DNA of 64,000 nt from Massilia aurea (GTDB lineage Bacteria > Pseudomonadota > Gammaproteobacteria > Burkholderiales > Burkholderiaceae_D). A model generated the notes under the pieces. That model saw nothing but the letters and a program-made list of their open reading frames with translations, was not told the origin of the DNA and ran no database searches. A program made the translations under genes and the position numbers. The DNA is taken from positions 372,001-436,000 of the forward strand of contig NZ_JANUGZ010000004.1 in NCBI RefSeq assembly GCF_024753205.1, given 5' to 3'. Position 1 is the first letter of the stretch; each line of letters starts with the position of its first letter. Shown here piece by piece: positions 10,764 through 19,611 of this stretch.

Positions 10764-11594
10764 TCAGCCTTTCACGGCGCCGGCGGCGATACCGCGCACA
10801 AACCAGCGTCCGGAGATGAAGTAGATCACCAGCGGCACGGCGGCCGTCAGGATGGTGGCAGCCATGTTCACGTTGTACATGCGGGTGCCGGTGGTGGTGT
10901 TGATCACGTTATTGAGCTGCACCGTCATCGGCAGGTTCTCGCGGCCGGCGAACACCAGCCCCAGGATGTAATCGTTCCAGACGCCCGTGACCTGCATGAT
11001 CGCAGCGACCACGATGATCGGCAGCGACATCGGCAGCATCACCTGCAGGAAGATGCGCCAGAAGCCGCCGCCATCGATGCGCGCGGCCTGGAACAACTCG
11101 TGCGGCACCGACGCATAGTAATTCCGGAACAACAGCGTCATGAGCGGCATGCCGAAGATGACGTGCACGACGACGATCGCCGGCAGCGAGCCGAAGACGC
11201 CGGCATGCGCCATCATCCACACCAGCGGATAAATCATGACCTGCACCGGAATGAAGGCGCCGGCCAGCAGCACGCCAAACAGCAGGTTTGCACCACGCGG
11301 GCGCCAGAACGACAGCGCATAACCGTTGATCGCGCCAAGCAGGATCGGGATCACGGTGCTGGGTACGGCGATCGCCACCGAATTCCAGAAGCCCTGGCTG
11401 ACCGCGCCCCAGGCTGCGCGCCACGGGTCCAGCGTGGCTACGCCGGGCAGGGCGAACACATTGCCCATCCTGATCTCGTCCATCGGCTTGAACGACGTGA
11501 TGACCATGACGTACAGCGGCAGCAAAAAGAACAGCGCTGCGCTCAGCAAAAAAGCGTAGATGCCGATGCGGGCCGGCGAGAGTCGCGCTGTCAT
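10764..11594 (-). CDS. Carbohydrate ABC transporter permease (MalG type)
   Basis: A 276-residue inner-membrane permease with six predicted helices. The cytoplasmic EAA loop near residues 180-200 (ELFQAARIDGGGFWRIFLQVMLP) contacts the ATPase. The ATG at 11594 overlaps the stop of the upstream permease (ATGA). The open frame continues further upstream but only as an antisense-like extension without a signal. It pairs with the MalF-type permease to form the importer channel. Confidence 0.92.
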   Translation of the reverse strand: MTARLSPARIGIYAFLLSAALFFLLPLYVMVITSFKPMDEIRMGNVFALPGVATLDPWRAAWGAVSQGFWNSVAIAVPSTVIPILLGAINGYALSFWRPRGANLLFGVLLAGAFIPVQVMIYPLVWMMAHAGVFGSLPAIVVVHVIFGMPLMTLLFRNYYASVPHELFQAARIDGGGFWRIFLQVMLPMSLPIIVVAAIMQVTGVWNDYILGLVFAGRENLPMTVQLNNVINTTTGTRMYNVNMAATILTAAVPLVIYFISGRWFVRGIAAGAVKG

Positions 11595-12484
11595 GCGTGC
11601 CCTCCGCTCAGGCGCGCGCGGCGGCTGCGCGCATACGCATACGGTGCGAGCAGGGCCAGCACCGGCACCAGCAGCGTCACGGCGCCCGCCGATGCCAGGC
11701 CGATGTTCGAGCGCAGGAACAGGTGGTCCATGATGAACTTGGCCGGCACTTCGCTGGCGATGCCGGGCCCGCCCTGCGTCATCGCGACGACGGCGTCGAA
11801 CAGCTTGACGACGGCGGTCGAGAGCAGCAGGAACACGGTCGCCACGGTGGGGCCGAGCATCGGCAGCACGATCTGCAGGTACACGCGCCAGGCCGGAATG
11901 CCATCCAGGCGCGCAGCCTTGTAAATCTCGGGATCGATACCGCGCAGGCCGGCCAGCATCAGCGCCATGACCAGGCCCGAGGCCTGCCACACGGTGGCGA
12001 TGACGACGGTGTAGATCACCAGGTCCTGATGCACGATCCAGTCGAATGAAAAACCGGGAAAGCCCAGCTGACGCACGGCGCCTTCGATGCCGCTGCCAGG
12101 CGCCAGCAGCCATTGCCACACCAGACCGGTGGCGATGAACGACATCGCATATGGATACAGGAACACGGTGCGCAGCAGGCCTTCACCCTTGACGTTCTGG
12201 TCGATGAACACGGCCAGCAAAAAACCGATAACCATGCAGGCGACGATGAACACCGCGCCGTAGATGGCCAGGTTATGGAGCGACAGCAACCAGCGCTCGT
12301 TGTCGAACAGGCGCACGTACTGCGCCACGCCGATGAATTTATCGGACGGGAAGGTGCGCGAGGCGGTGAACGACGTGCGCAGGGTCCACAGCGCGCCGCC
12401 GACGTAGGCCAGCAGCACCGTCAGCGCCATCGGCAGCAGGGCGATATGGGGACTGAGGTGCCGGGAGAGTCGGGATGCGTGCAT
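11591..12484 (-). CDS. Carbohydrate ABC transporter permease (MalF type)
   Basis: A 297-residue permease with six hydrophobic segments and an EAA-type loop (EIYKAARLDGIPAWRVYLQI) near residues 190-210. It is the first of two permeases of the CUT1 importer. The start lies 4 bp after the stop of the binding-protein gene, consistent with a tightly packed operon. Confidence 0.92.
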   Translation of the reverse strand: MHASRLSRHLSPHIALLPMALTVLLAYVGGALWTLRTSFTASRTFPSDKFIGVAQYVRLFDNERWLLSLHNLAIYGAVFIVACMVIGFLLAVFIDQNVKGEGLLRTVFLYPYAMSFIATGLVWQWLLAPGSGIEGAVRQLGFPGFSFDWIVHQDLVIYTVVIATVWQASGLVMALMLAGLRGIDPEIYKAARLDGIPAWRVYLQIVLPMLGPTVATVFLLLSTAVVKLFDAVVAMTQGGPGIASEVPAKFIMDHLFLRSNIGLASAGAVTLLVPVLALLAPYAYARSRRARLSGGHA

Positions 12485-12488
12485 GGCG

Positions 12489-13751
12489 TCAGTACTTCAA
12501 GGCGCGGGCAATGCTGCGCTGGACCTTCTCGACGCGCGTGTCCATATTCCAGTACGCGGTCAGGATGTCCTGCATTGCCCCGTTCTGGTCGGGCGTCAGA
12601 TAGACCTCGGTCACGCCGACCTGGCGCGTGCGGTCCTTGATGATGGCCACGCCCTTTTGCGCGCACAGATCGAGCTCATTGGACTGGGCATCCAGGCGCA
12701 CGGGGATCGAGCCTTTCAGCTTGCTGAAGGCGATCTGCAATGCAGGCTGCGAGACGACTTGCGCCAGCAGTTGCTGGGCCTTGATGGCGTCCGGCTTGTC
12801 GGTGCGCGGGAAAACAAAGACGTCGCCCTGCATCAGGTACGGCGTGTCGGGCTTGAGGCCGGCGATGCAGCCATAGTGCTGGCCGGGTAGCTGACCGGCG
12901 TTGGTGAATTCGCCCTTGGCCCAGTCGCCCATCACCTGGAAGCCCGCACGGCCACTGATAACCAGCGCGGTGGCGTCATTCCAGTTGCGGCCCGGCGCGC
13001 CGGGATCGACGTACGACTTCATGCGCTTGAAGGCCAGCAGCACGTCGCGAAAGGCGGGCGAGAGGATCGTGGCCTGGTCACGGTCGCGGATCACTTTCAG
13101 GTACAGATCGCGTCCGCCGATATTGGCGAGTAAAGCCGAGAACAGCACGGTCTCCTGCCACGACTGGCCACCATGGGCGAGGGGGATGAGACCTGCGGCC
13201 TTGAGCTTGTCGAGCGCGGCGAAAAGTTCCGGCATGCTCGCCGGTTCACGCGTGATACCGGCCTTCTTGAAGGCCGCTTTCGAGTACCAGATCCACGTCT
13301 GCATGTGGATATTGAGCGGTACCGCGTAGTAGTGGCCATCGTGCTTGATGACGTCGATCAGCGGCTCGGGCAGGATGCGGTCCCAGTCCTGGGCCTTGGC
13401 AACGGCGTCGACGTTGTTGAGCATATTCTGCTCGATGACGTCGGTGAACTGCCTGGAGGTGTTGAACTGCGCAGCGGTCGGTGGATTGCCGCCGATGATG
13501 CGGTTGATGGTGACGGCGCGCGACTGGTCGCCGCCCGCGATGGCGCTGTCGACCCACACGCCGCCAGCATCGCGAAACGCCTGGGCGACCTGCTTGACGG
13601 CGTTCGATTCGCCGCCGGAGGTCCACCAGTGGATGACTTCTGCTTTCGGTGCGGCCGCACTGGCTGGCGCGCTACCGAGCACGATACTCAGCGCACCTGC
13701 AGCGGCGCACAACCATGCGCAGGCTGCTGCCAGGTTGCGGGATTTGACCAT
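12489..13751 (-). CDS. Sugar ABC transporter substrate-binding protein
   Basis: A 420-residue family 1 extracellular solute-binding protein. The signal peptide spans about residues 1-33 (hydrophobic AAACAWLCAAAGALSIVLG, cut near ASAAA). The mature part starts EVIHWWTSGGES, typical of CUT1 sugar-binding proteins. I chose ATG 13751 because GGAGA lies 5 nt upstream. An in-frame ATG at 13772 has no ribosome-binding site and lies nearer the operator. First gene of the importer operon; the ligand is probably a beta-gluco-oligosaccharide, inferred from the glucosidases. Confidence 0.92.
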   Translation of the reverse strand: MVKSRNLAAACAWLCAAAGALSIVLGSAPASAAAPKAEVIHWWTSGGESNAVKQVAQAFRDAGGVWVDSAIAGGDQSRAVTINRIIGGNPPTAAQFNTSRQFTDVIEQNMLNNVDAVAKAQDWDRILPEPLIDVIKHDGHYYAVPLNIHMQTWIWYSKAAFKKAGITREPASMPELFAALDKLKAAGLIPLAHGGQSWQETVLFSALLANIGGRDLYLKVIRDRDQATILSPAFRDVLLAFKRMKSYVDPGAPGRNWNDATALVISGRAGFQVMGDWAKGEFTNAGQLPGQHYGCIAGLKPDTPYLMQGDVFVFPRTDKPDAIKAQQLLAQVVSQPALQIAFSKLKGSIPVRLDAQSNELDLCAQKGVAIIKDRTRQVGVTEVYLTPDQNGAMQDILTAYWNMDTRVEKVQRSIARALKY

Positions 13752-13787
13752 CTTGTCTCCGTTCAGTGCCATGTTTTTTTGGCACGT

Positions 13788-13801
13788 TGGAAACGTTACC
13801 A
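13788..13801. promoter_or_regulatory. LacI-type operator of the sugar importer operon
   Basis: TGGAAACGTTACCA is an imperfect palindrome (one mismatched pair) with the central CG typical of LacI/GalR-family operators. It lies just downstream of the predicted -10 box, roughly +8 to +21 on the - strand, where a bound repressor would block initiation. Confidence 0.75.
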
Positions 13802-13814
13802 TTGGCTTTGCCCG

Positions 13815-13843
13815 ACTATAGCATCGGGTCAATTGACGGTCAA
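13815..13843 (-). promoter_or_regulatory. Sigma70-like promoter of the sugar importer operon
   Basis: Reading the - strand, TTGACC (13843-13838) and TATAGT (13820-13815) are separated by exactly 17 bp. This matches the sigma70 consensus at five of six positions for each box. The predicted start of transcription is near 13808, about 57 nt before the binding-protein ATG. Confidence 0.75.
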
Positions 13844-14159
13844 ACTAAACTTGTGGATTGTAATGTGGAGCGACGTTCTGTCAGGGGCAAAGTACGCAAG
13901 TCCGAAATCAAGCAGCGGTCGAAGCGGAAAAAACGCACATGGTTTTCGTCATCGTGTAGAGTAATAGTTAATATTTCAGGCAAGTGAAAATCTGGTTGCA
14001 ATGCTTGCAGATGGCGCGACGCTTCGGAGGCATGTTGAGAAATTCGAAAATATTTCCACGTGAACCGCACCCCTTGATCGATGTTGATCGAGCAGGCTTG
14101 TCTGCCTGCCACGCCGGCGCAACATCAGTCGCGCTGGACAACGTGCATGGCAGCAACCC
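13844..14159. other. AT-richer intergenic region, no gene seen
   Basis: This divergent spacer between the importer operon and the HD-GYP gene is noticeably AT-richer than its flanks. It contains a direct repeat of TTGATCGA (14074-14081 and 14084-14091, 2 bp apart) about 70 bp before the HD-GYP start. No open frame with a ribosome-binding site and no hairpin terminator was recognised. Confidence 0.5.
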
Positions 14160-15167
14160 ATGAGTCGCCCGACTATTTTACTTGTCGACGATGAGCCCGC
14201 CAATCTGGCCATGATGCGCAAGGTGCTCAGCGATGACTACACCTTGGTGTTTGCCCGCAACGGCGCCGAAACGATGGCAGCGCTGCACAAGCATCGCCCG
14301 GCCATGGTGTTGCTGGACATCGGCCTGCCCGACATCAACGGCTACGACCTCTGCCTTAAAATCAAGCAGAGCGATACGACCGGGACCATCCAGGTCATCT
14401 TCGTGACGGCGTACGCCGACCCCGTGAACGAAGCCGCCGGGTTTTTTGCGGGCGGGGTCGACTACATCACGAAACCCGTGTCGCCCCCGATCGTACGCGC
14501 GCGCGTTGCCAGTCATTTATCTCAGGTGCGCGCGGAACTGCTGGCCAGGAGTTACCGGGAGGCGATCTCGATGCTGGGCCAGGCGGGGCATTTCAACGAT
14601 ACCGATACCGGTGCGCATATCTGGCGCATGGCCGCCTACGCAAAGGCGCTTGCCAAAGGAGCAGGGTGGAGCATCGAAGACAGCGAGCAGCTCGAACTGG
14701 CCGCGCCGATGCATGACACCGGCAAGATAGGCATCCCCCAGTCCATCCTGCGCAAACCCGGTCCACTGGACGACGCCGAGTGGGCCATCATGAAAACCCA
14801 CCCACAGATCGGCTACGACATTCTGAGCAAAAGTGCCGCGCAGGTGTTCCAGCTCGCCGCCGAGGTGGCGTTGTACCACCATGAGAAGTGGGATGGCAGC
14901 GGCTATCCGGCTGGACTGGCCGGCGAGGCCATTCCCCAATCAGCGCGCCTGGTGACGCTTGCCGATGTGTTCGATGCCCTGAGCATCAAGCGCCCGTACA
15001 AGGAAGCCTGGCCTGTCGACAAAATCGTGGCGTATGTGGATAGCCGCTCAGGGACGGATTTCGATCCGGCGCTGGTAGACGTGTTTCACAGGACGTTGCC
15101 CAAGTTGCTCGACATCCAGCAGATGTGGGATGCGCGGGATAGCGAGCTGCACCTTGGTCAGGGATGA
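14160..15167 (+). CDS. Response regulator with HD-GYP phosphodiesterase domain
   Basis: A 335-residue two-domain protein. The receiver domain (1-120) has the acidic pocket D10-D11, phosphoacceptor D53 and K105. The HD-GYP domain follows, with H185-D186 (HDTGKIGIP) and GYP at 248-250. HD-GYP domains hydrolyse cyclic-di-GMP, so this is likely a phosphorylation-controlled switch of motility or biofilm state. No histidine kinase gene is adjacent, so the partner is encoded elsewhere. The Shine-Dalgarno is weak. It stands 444 bp before a chemoreceptor gene on the same strand. Confidence 0.92.
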   Translation: MSRPTILLVDDEPANLAMMRKVLSDDYTLVFARNGAETMAALHKHRPAMVLLDIGLPDINGYDLCLKIKQSDTTGTIQVIFVTAYADPVNEAAGFFAGGVDYITKPVSPPIVRARVASHLSQVRAELLARSYREAISMLGQAGHFNDTDTGAHIWRMAAYAKALAKGAGWSIEDSEQLELAAPMHDTGKIGIPQSILRKPGPLDDAEWAIMKTHPQIGYDILSKSAAQVFQLAAEVALYHHEKWDGSGYPAGLAGEAIPQSARLVTLADVFDALSIKRPYKEAWPVDKIVAYVDSRSGTDFDPALVDVFHRTLPKLLDIQQMWDARDSELHLGQG

Positions 15168-15172
15168 TCCAG

Positions 15173-15201
15173 AAAAAGCCCAACCGGAAGGATGGCTTTT
15201 T
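15173..15201 (+). terminator. Terminator after the HD-GYP gene
   Basis: AAAAAGCC and GGCTTTTT form an 8-bp stem around a 13-nt loop, 5 bp after the stop codon, and the right arm ends in a T-run. It may work in both directions. Confidence 0.6.
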
Positions 15202-15610
15202 AAAGTGATGACAAGAATGCATGGTGAGCCCTCACAGAAGATGGCATTGAAGCTGAATCGCATTTGTCGGACTTTTGCTACACAGCTGCATGATAATAAT
15301 GGTCAAGTGAAACTTTCCCATGAGAAATTGCGATAAGCTTGAGACCTAGTCACCACTCATATTCACGCGCTGAGATAGCTATGCCACGAGTGCCTTTTCA
15401 TACCTGCTGCAATGGCAGTGTATATATACACCCACCCCCGCCTTAAATACATGCAGGGATGCCAACTGCTTGTTTCATTTCTTTTATTCTTGGCAAATGC
15501 CTGATAAACGTTCTATTTTCGCAAGAGAATAGAGTCGGCTTGTCGAACTACGTCATTCTGCTTGGAAAAAATATATCCGACAGTATGGTGTTTCTTAATT
15601 CGGAGTCATC
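15202..15610. other. AT-rich intergenic region before the chemoreceptor gene
   Basis: About 410 bp without a supported gene. It contains a perfect 14-bp palindrome GTGTATATATACAC at 15418-15431 followed by a C-rich tract. Its base composition is clearly lower in GC than the housekeeping DNA on either side. It presumably carries the promoter of the methyl-accepting chemotaxis protein. The palindrome could be a regulator site; nothing in the sequence identifies the regulator. Confidence 0.5.
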
Positions 15611-17260
15611 ATGTACTTTTTCAAGCAGCGTCTTGGTCGGCAACTGACAATCGCTTTTGCGACTCTCGTCTCAATTATTGTGGCCATATCTGCGCTGGCA
15701 GTATTCAGCTTGAGTGAAGCCCAGTCCAACTTTGACGGTTTTGTTGGTGATGAGTTCAACCGAGGCAGTGTTGCGCGTGATGTCAGGTCGTCAGTCAGCG
15801 CAAGGGCAATCGCAGCGCGCAACCTTATTTTATTGAATGCGCCTGCCGACATCGCTGCAGAAAAGGCTGCAGTGATGGCCGCCCACGAGCGTGTAATAGA
15901 CCGTATGGCGTTGCTGAAAAGATTACTTGATCTGGATAACAAAGCGACGCCAAGAGAGCATCAACTCTACGATGAATTGGTCAGTATTGAGCAGCGTTAT
16001 GGCCCTATTGCACTCTCTATCGTCGAGATGGCACTAAACGGCAAGAAATCTGAAGCAACTGAAAAAATGAATGCCGAGTGCCAGCCACTATTAAAGAAGC
16101 TGATCGCTACGGTGGGCGAATATGCAAAATTGATCACCAGTTCGGCAGAAGGTGAAATCCAGAAATCAGCTGAAAAATTCCGCACCAAGCGTTTGTTGCT
16201 AATCTGCGTGTCGCTGATTGCCGTTGTCACGGCGATTGCGCTTTCACGCTTGATAAAACGCAGCTTGTATCTCTCTTTGGGCGCCGATCCGCACGATTTG
16301 AGAAAAGCCGCTAATCAGGTCCGCTCCGGGGATCTGGGTATCTTGGAGGATGCAGCGACCGCGCCGGCAAACAGCGTCATGGCATCACTTGGAGAGATGC
16401 AGCAGTCATTGGCAACCATTGTGAATAGTGTCCGTCGTTCTTCCGATACGATCGAGTTCGGTTCAACAGAGATTGCTGACAGAAACAAAGATTTATCGGC
16501 GCGGACTCTGGAACAGGCAAGGCAGTTGCAGGAAAGTGCGAACGCGATGGAGAAAATCACCGGGACCATCCGGGTCAATGCCGACACCGCGGCCCGTGCC
16601 AGTGACTTGGCGTTGAGTGCGCGCGCGGCTGCCGAAAACGGCGGCTCCATGGTCGACGAAGTTGTCATCACCATGCAAAAAATCACAGCGAGCTCCAAAA
16701 AGATTGAAGACATCATTTCGGTGATTGACGGAATCGCCTTCCAGACCAACATCCTTGCGTTAAACGCCGCAGTCGAGGCGGCCCGTGCGGGTGAGCAGGG
16801 CAGGGGGTTTGCCGTCGTGGCGAGTGAGGTTCGTGCACTGGCGCAACGCAGCGCACAGGCGGCCAAGGAAATCAAGGTACTGATTATTGACAGCGTCGGC
16901 ATGATCGGCTCGGGGGCGGGCATGGTATCAAACGCTGGTGAAGCAATGACCGCGATCGTCAGCGAAGTAAAGAGTGTTGCCGAGCTGATCAGCGAAATCA
17001 GCACGGCCACCCGTGAGCAGACCATGAGCATCAGCAGCGTTGGCGAGACCGTCATGGCACTGGACCAAGGCACCCAGCAAAACGCATCACTGGTCGAGCA
17101 GATGGCCGATGCCGCAGATGCCCTGAACCAGCAGGCACATAGTCTGGTGTCTGCAGTGTCATTATTTAAAGTCGCAGGGGGCAACGATATGGCCAGTGCA
17201 GGCAAGGTGCCATCCAATCGCCGACCACAGTCGCCACTGCAACTGCAAGCGGTGGCGTGA
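15611..17260 (+). CDS. Methyl-accepting chemotaxis protein
   Basis: A 549-residue transmembrane chemoreceptor. TM1 is at about residues 10-32, a periplasmic four-helix-bundle-type sensor follows (33-195), TM2 is near 197-217, then HAMP. The signalling hairpin tip is at about 370-415 ([20 protein letters not shown], then [19 protein letters not shown]). No C-terminal pentapeptide for CheR/CheB docking is seen. It would sense a periplasmic ligand and control CheA. The first half of the gene is AT-richer than its neighbours, while the conserved signalling half is GC-richer. Confidence 0.93.
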   Translation: MYFFKQRLGRQLTIAFATLVSIIVAISALAVFSLSEAQSNFDGFVGDEFNRGSVARDVRSSVSARAIAARNLILLNAPADIAAEKAAVMAAHERVIDRMALLKRLLDLDNKATPREHQLYDELVSIEQRYGPIALSIVEMALNGKKSEATEKMNAECQPLLKKLIATVGEYAKLITSSAEGEIQKSAEKFRTKRLLLICVSLIAVVTAIALSRLIKRSLYLSLGADPHDLRKAANQVRSGDLGILEDAATAPANSVMASLGEMQQSLATIVNSVRRSSDTIEFGSTEIADRNKDLSARTLEQARQLQESANAMEKITGTIRVNADTAARASDLALSARAAAENGGSMVDEVVITMQKITASSKKIEDIISVIDGIAFQTNILALNAAVEAARAGEQGRGFAVVASEVRALAQRSAQAAKEIKVLIIDSVGMIGSGAGMVSNAGEAMTAIVSEVKSVAELISEISTATREQTMSISSVGETVMALDQGTQQNASLVEQMADAADALNQQAHSLVSAVSLFKVAGGNDMASAGKVPSNRRPQSPLQLQAVA

Positions 17261-17324
17261 CCCTATGTGACCGTGGAATGATCCGGTTCTCACGTTGATC
17301 CAGGCTACATGGCGCCCAAAAAGC

Positions 17325-17355
17325 AAAAAGCCCAATCCTGAGGATTGGGCTTTTT
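17325..17355. terminator. Bidirectional terminator between the chemoreceptor and tRNA-Thr
   Basis: GCCCAATCCT and AGGATTGGGC form a 10-bp stem around a single G, with AAAAA on the left and TTTTT on the right. It can end both the + strand chemoreceptor transcript and the - strand sspAB-tRNA transcript. Confidence 0.85.
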
Positions 17356-17365
17356 ACTGAATAAC

Positions 17366-17441
<76 letters not shown>

Positions 17442-17467
17442 GTGATCTTTAGAGCAAGAATTATACG

Positions 17468-17974
17468 CTATTTGATCCGCGTGAGGGTCGGTCGTCCACC
17501 CTTCTTCGGTGGTTCGTCATCGCCACCCGATGGAGGCGCAGACACTTCCGTATCCGGCACCACCGGCGAATCCACGCCCTTGGACGGCACCGCCGACAGC
17601 GATGGCCCCGCAGGCGCAGTCCCCACCTCTGGCGACGATCCATCCGACGACGCAGCAGGCAATGCACCCACTTCAAACGCCATCCCCTGGCCATTCTCAT
17701 TGGCGTAAATCGCCAGCACATTGTGCACAGGGATGTAGATTTCGCGCGACACGCCATTGAAGCGTGCACGGAAGTGAACTGCGTCGTTATCCATCTTCAA
17801 CGCCGAAGTGGCGCCGAAGCTGATGTTCAGGATGATCTCGCCCTTGCGGACGTATTCCATCGGCACCGTCGTCGATCCATCGACCTTGACTGCGAGGTAA
17901 GGCGTAAAGCCACTGTCGGTGCACCATTCGTAGATGGCGCGCAGCAGGTAGGGTTTGGTGGAGATCTCTGACAT
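17468..17974 (-). CDS. sspB: ClpXP protease specificity-enhancing factor SspB
   Basis: A 168-residue adaptor. The conserved N-terminal substrate-binding domain begins MSEISTKPYLLRAIYEWC and contains PMEYVRKGEIILNISFGAT. A long Pro/Ser/Gly-rich linker and a C-terminal basic patch follow; the extreme C-terminus normally docks to ClpX. SspB delivers ssrA-tagged proteins to ClpXP. I used the ATG at 17974, which gives the family N-terminus; an in-frame start at 18001 would add nine residues. It follows sspA, the standard order. Confidence 0.9.
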   Translation of the reverse strand: MSEISTKPYLLRAIYEWCTDSGFTPYLAVKVDGSTTVPMEYVRKGEIILNISFGATSALKMDNDAVHFRARFNGVSREIYIPVHNVLAIYANENGQGMAFEVGALPAASSDGSSPEVGTAPAGPSLSAVPSKGVDSPVVPDTEVSAPPSGGDDEPPKKGGRPTLTRIK

Positions 17975-18106
17975 GGTGGTATGGGCTAGCAATACAGGCA
18001 AAACGGGCGTTCGCGCCAGTCTATCGGATTCGCCTGAAGAACGTCCGATTCTGGCGCATACGGTGCGGCTGAGGACAGGGACGGCAACAAGCCCGCCCCA
18101 GGTCCA

Positions 18107-18718
18107 TCAACGACGCATCACTTTCTCGGACGGGGTCAGCGCCTCGATGTAGGCAGGGCGCGAGAAGATGCGCTCGGCGTACTTCATCAACGGTGCAGCC
18201 GTCTTCGACAGTTCGATGCCGTAGTGGTCCAGGCGCCAGAGCAGCGGCGCGATGGCCACGTCGAGCATCGAGAACTCATCACCCAGCATGTACTTGTTCT
18301 TCAGGAACAGCGGTGCCAGCGTGGTCAGGCGGTCGCGGATTTCGGTGCGGGCCTTGTCGTGGATCTTGTCGTTCGACTTGTTGCGCTCGCTTTCCAGCGT
18401 GTGCACGTGGACGAACAGCTCTTTTTCGAAGTTGAACAGCATCAGGCGGGCACGGGCGCGCATCAGCGGGTCGGCCGGCATCAGTTGCGGATGCGGGAAG
18501 CGCTCGTCGATGTACTCGTTGATGATGTTCGATTCGTACAGGATCAGTTCGCGCTCGACCAGGATAGGCACCTGGCCGTACGGGTTCATCGTCGAAATAT
18601 CTTCCGGCTTGTTGAACAGGTCGACGTCGCGCACTTCGAAGTCCATGCCCTTTTCGAACAGGACGAGGCGGCAGCGTTGGGAGAACGGGCACGTGGTGCC
18701 GGAGTAGAGAACCATCAT
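18107..18718 (-). CDS. sspA: Stringent starvation protein A (GST-fold)
   Basis: A 203-residue GST-like protein with an N-terminal thioredoxin-fold domain (MMVLYSGTTCPFSQRCRLVL) and helical C-terminal domain. It retains PYGQVPILVERELILYESNIINEYI, the family hallmark. SspA binds RNA polymerase and alters transcription under nutrient stress; glutathione transferase activity is not expected. It sits between petC and sspB, the usual betaproteobacterial arrangement, and is probably co-transcribed with the bc1 genes. Confidence 0.94.
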   Translation of the reverse strand: MMVLYSGTTCPFSQRCRLVLFEKGMDFEVRDVDLFNKPEDISTMNPYGQVPILVERELILYESNIINEYIDERFPHPQLMPADPLMRARARLMLFNFEKELFVHVHTLESERNKSNDKIHDKARTEIRDRLTTLAPLFLKNKYMLGDEFSMLDVAIAPLLWRLDHYGIELSKTAAPLMKYAERIFSRPAYIEALTPSEKVMRR

Positions 18719-18816
18719 GGTTTATAGTTCCTTAAGAAACAAAGGGGTGCAGCGCCGAGCACTCACCCCAGAGAAATGATTGCCCGTATTATAGCCAACC
18801 GGACAACGAAAGCGAA

Positions 18817-19581
18817 TTACTTCACTTCTTTCCAGTACGATTCATTCAATCGCCAGGCCAAAAAGGCGAAAATCGTCAGGAACAGGAGCACGAATGCCCC
18901 CAGTCGCTTGCGTGTTGCCTGGGCAGGTTCGGCCATCCAGACCATGTAGGCAACCAGGTCGGCGGTGGCGGTGTTGAACTCCTGCTGGGTCATGGTGCCG
19001 GGGCTCACTTGCTCGAAGCCGGCGAAGGTGTGGACCATCTTGCCGGGCTCATGCGGATCGGGCTGCTCCGTGAACTTTGCCGTGCGGATCCCCTGCTGCA
19101 GCCACATCGCGTGCGGCATCGCGACATTCGGCACCACCATATTGTTCCAGCCGGTCGGGCGCGTCTCGTCCTGGTAGAACGTGCGCAGATAGGTGTACAG
19201 GTAGTCGGCGCCCGAGCCGCCCGGCGACGCCTTGGCGCGCGCGATCACCGACAAATCCGGCGGCACCGCGCCGAACCAGGCCTTGGCATCGTTCGGGCGC
19301 ATGGCCGTGGTCATCATGTCGCCGACCTTGTCGGCAGAAAACAACAAATTTTGCCGGATCTGATCGTCTGTCAGGCCCAGGTCGCGCAGACGGTTGTAGC
19401 GCATCGACGCGGCCGAGTGGCAATTCAGACAGTGGTTGACGAACAGTTTGGCGCCGTTCTGCAGCGACGCCAGGTCGGCGCGGTCCGGGGCGCGGTCGAG
19501 CGGGAAGCTGCCTTCGGCGGCGAATGCCAGACCGGGCGCCAGGGCCAGGATGGCGATCAGTTTTTTCACAAGCAATGTCAT
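18817..19581 (-). CDS. petC: Ubiquinol-cytochrome c reductase, cytochrome c1
   Basis: A 254-residue membrane-anchored cytochrome c1 with a signal sequence (about 1-21). The haem site is CLNCH near residue 55, followed by SAASMRYNRLRDLGL. A single C-terminal helix (LGAFVLLFLTIFAFLAWRL) anchors it. It passes electrons from the Rieske centre to soluble cytochrome c. It is the third gene of the bc1 operon, 30 bp after petB. Confidence 0.95.
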   Translation of the reverse strand: MTLLVKKLIAILALAPGLAFAAEGSFPLDRAPDRADLASLQNGAKLFVNHCLNCHSAASMRYNRLRDLGLTDDQIRQNLLFSADKVGDMMTTAMRPNDAKAWFGAVPPDLSVIARAKASPGGSGADYLYTYLRTFYQDETRPTGWNNMVVPNVAMPHAMWLQQGIRTAKFTEQPDPHEPGKMVHTFAGFEQVSPGTMTQQEFNTATADLVAYMVWMAEPAQATRKRLGAFVLLFLTIFAFLAWRLNESYWKEVK

Positions 19582-19611
19582 GGGATGTCCTTGTGCGCGG
19601 GTCCGAAGGCG

